A stretch of 6,028 bases of DNA from Candidatus Sabulitectum sp. Its GTDB lineage: Bacteria > Fermentibacterota > Fermentibacteria > Fermentibacterales > JCC-6. Under the pieces are notes generated by a model. That model worked only from the letters and a program-made list of their open reading frames with translations. It did no database searches and was not told the DNA's origin. Below, piece by piece: positions 5,465-6,028 of the stretch (within the stretch, counting starts at the first letter, position 1; each line of letters begins with the position of its first letter). Location of the stretch: NCBI GenBank assembly GCA_023136985.1, contig JAGLQD010000289.1, positions 1 through 6,028 on the forward strand. The letters run 5' to 3'. The position numbers and the translations under genes were made by a program.

Positions 5465-6028
5465 ATGAAAAGAATGTTTTTAGCTGTTCCACTACTGATT
5501 TTTCTTGGATGTCTTCACAGCCCTATTGCTGTGGAAGACCCGGTTCTGGATATGCAGGGCTTTATTGACGTCTTTGAAGGATACGAGGAATACTGTCCAT
5601 ATTTCGCACACAAAGAAATTGACTGGAAGGAATTGACTGCTCTCTACTATCCTATGGTTAGCCAGTGTGAGACCGAGGACGAGTATATAGAGGTCATTAT
5701 TGAGATGCTTGCAGAGCTTCAGGACGCGGCAATCTATCTTAGTAAATATGATGAGCTGGGAGAATTGCTGGAAACAGTATATCCATACATCCAGGAATAC
5801 GATGTAAATTATGATATGGATGTACTTGTGGAGCACTATCTGGAACCAAACGGCTGGGCCGGGTGGGAGGATGGCTATTGTGAAGGATTTGGCTGGTGCG
5901 ATCCCTCTTTGCTGCCATATGTTTTTCTGGATACACTACCTTCTTCCCCGAATGATTCTTCACTTGTTTTTCTTGATGCTTTCGTTGCAGAATGCATTGA
6001 GCTTGATGTTCCTGCTGTGATCATTGAT
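5465..6028 (+). CDS. S41-family peptidase lipoprotein, N-terminal half, cut by the window end
   Basis: 188 codons are visible and the frame is open at the right edge. It begins MKRMFLAVPLLIFLGC, a lipoprotein signal with lipobox FLGC and lipidated C16. Residues ~28-95 match the helical N-terminal domain of S41 (tricorn/tail-specific type) peptidases: F..VFEGYEEYCPYFAHKEIDW (33-54), then EYIEVIIEMLAELQD (73-87). Residues 112-127 (YDVNYDMDVLVEHYLE) and the segment ending LDVPAVIID (180-188) fit the lead-in to the catalytic fold, where IIDVRxNxGG normally follows. There is no room for a PDZ domain. The motif usually read as LxDGHxxL is LQDAAIYL here, with Ala89 where His is expected, the catalytic His in tricorn-type enzymes. 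The Ser-containing half is out of view, so activity cannot be judged. Five mature cysteines besides C16 (44, 68, 139, 145, 177) hint at disulfides. Likely envelope-located; a link to the receptor genes is only positional. Confidence 0.82.
   Translation, partial: MKRMFLAVPLLIFLGCLHSPIAVEDPVLDMQGFIDVFEGYEEYCPYFAHKEIDWKELTALYYPMVSQCETEDEYIEVIIEMLAELQDAAIYLSKYDELGELLETVYPYIQEYDVNYDMDVLVEHYLEPNGWAGWEDGYCEGFGWCDPSLLPYVFLDTLPSSPNDSSLVFLDAFVAECIELDVPAVIID

Overview
The window reads as chromosome from a Gram-negative, double-membraned bacterium. It contains a TonB-dependent outer-membrane receptor, three lipoprotein signal sequences and an N-terminally membrane-anchored protein. The receptor has a fused N-terminal carboxypeptidase-regulatory-like domain, and there is an S41 peptidase of the PDZ-less, helical-N-terminus type. 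Together with moderate GC content and clear Shine-Dalgarno sites on some genes, this style fits an uncultivated lineage of the FCB (Fibrobacterota-Chlorobiota-Bacteroidota) group, something like Candidatus Fermentibacteria. That placement is an impression from gene style, not a demonstrated assignment.

Layout: (1) 1-250, minus strand: the N-terminal part of a membrane-anchored exported protein running off the left edge. (2) 251-566: a divergent, AT-rich control region with a plausible minus-strand promoter and a small inverted repeat on the receptor side. (3) 567-3182, plus strand: a complete TonB-dependent receptor. (4) 3176-4228: a beta-propeller lipoprotein whose start codon lies inside the last codons of the receptor gene. 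(5) 4229-4324: a spacer that still carries the last ~68 bp of a receptor gene as a duplicated fossil. (6) 4325-5356: a second, paralogous propeller lipoprotein. (7) 5357-5464: a short spacer with a possible promoter and a strong ribosome binding site. (8) 5465-6028: the N-terminal half of an S41-family peptidase lipoprotein, cut by the right edge.

The central unit is receptor - propeller lipoprotein - propeller lipoprotein. Each lipoprotein can be read as a seven-bladed propeller closed by an N-terminal strand. A TonB receptor translationally coupled to a surface propeller lipoprotein recalls the BtuB-BtuG vitamin B12 importer of Bacteroides, where the propeller lipoprotein caps the receptor. 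Here the lid has been duplicated, which suggests one transporter served by two alternative lids. The substrate cannot be told from the sequence. No SusD-type protein, riboswitch or other substrate clue is visible.

The duplication boundary can be read directly. Copy A is 3111-4228 and copy B is 4261-5356, and copy B still carries the receptor's 3' tail upstream of its start. That tail (42 of 43 bases identical next to the start codon) is much better conserved than the coding sequence following it. It also forms the end of a small open frame (4209-4328) that could relay translation from the first lipoprotein to the second.
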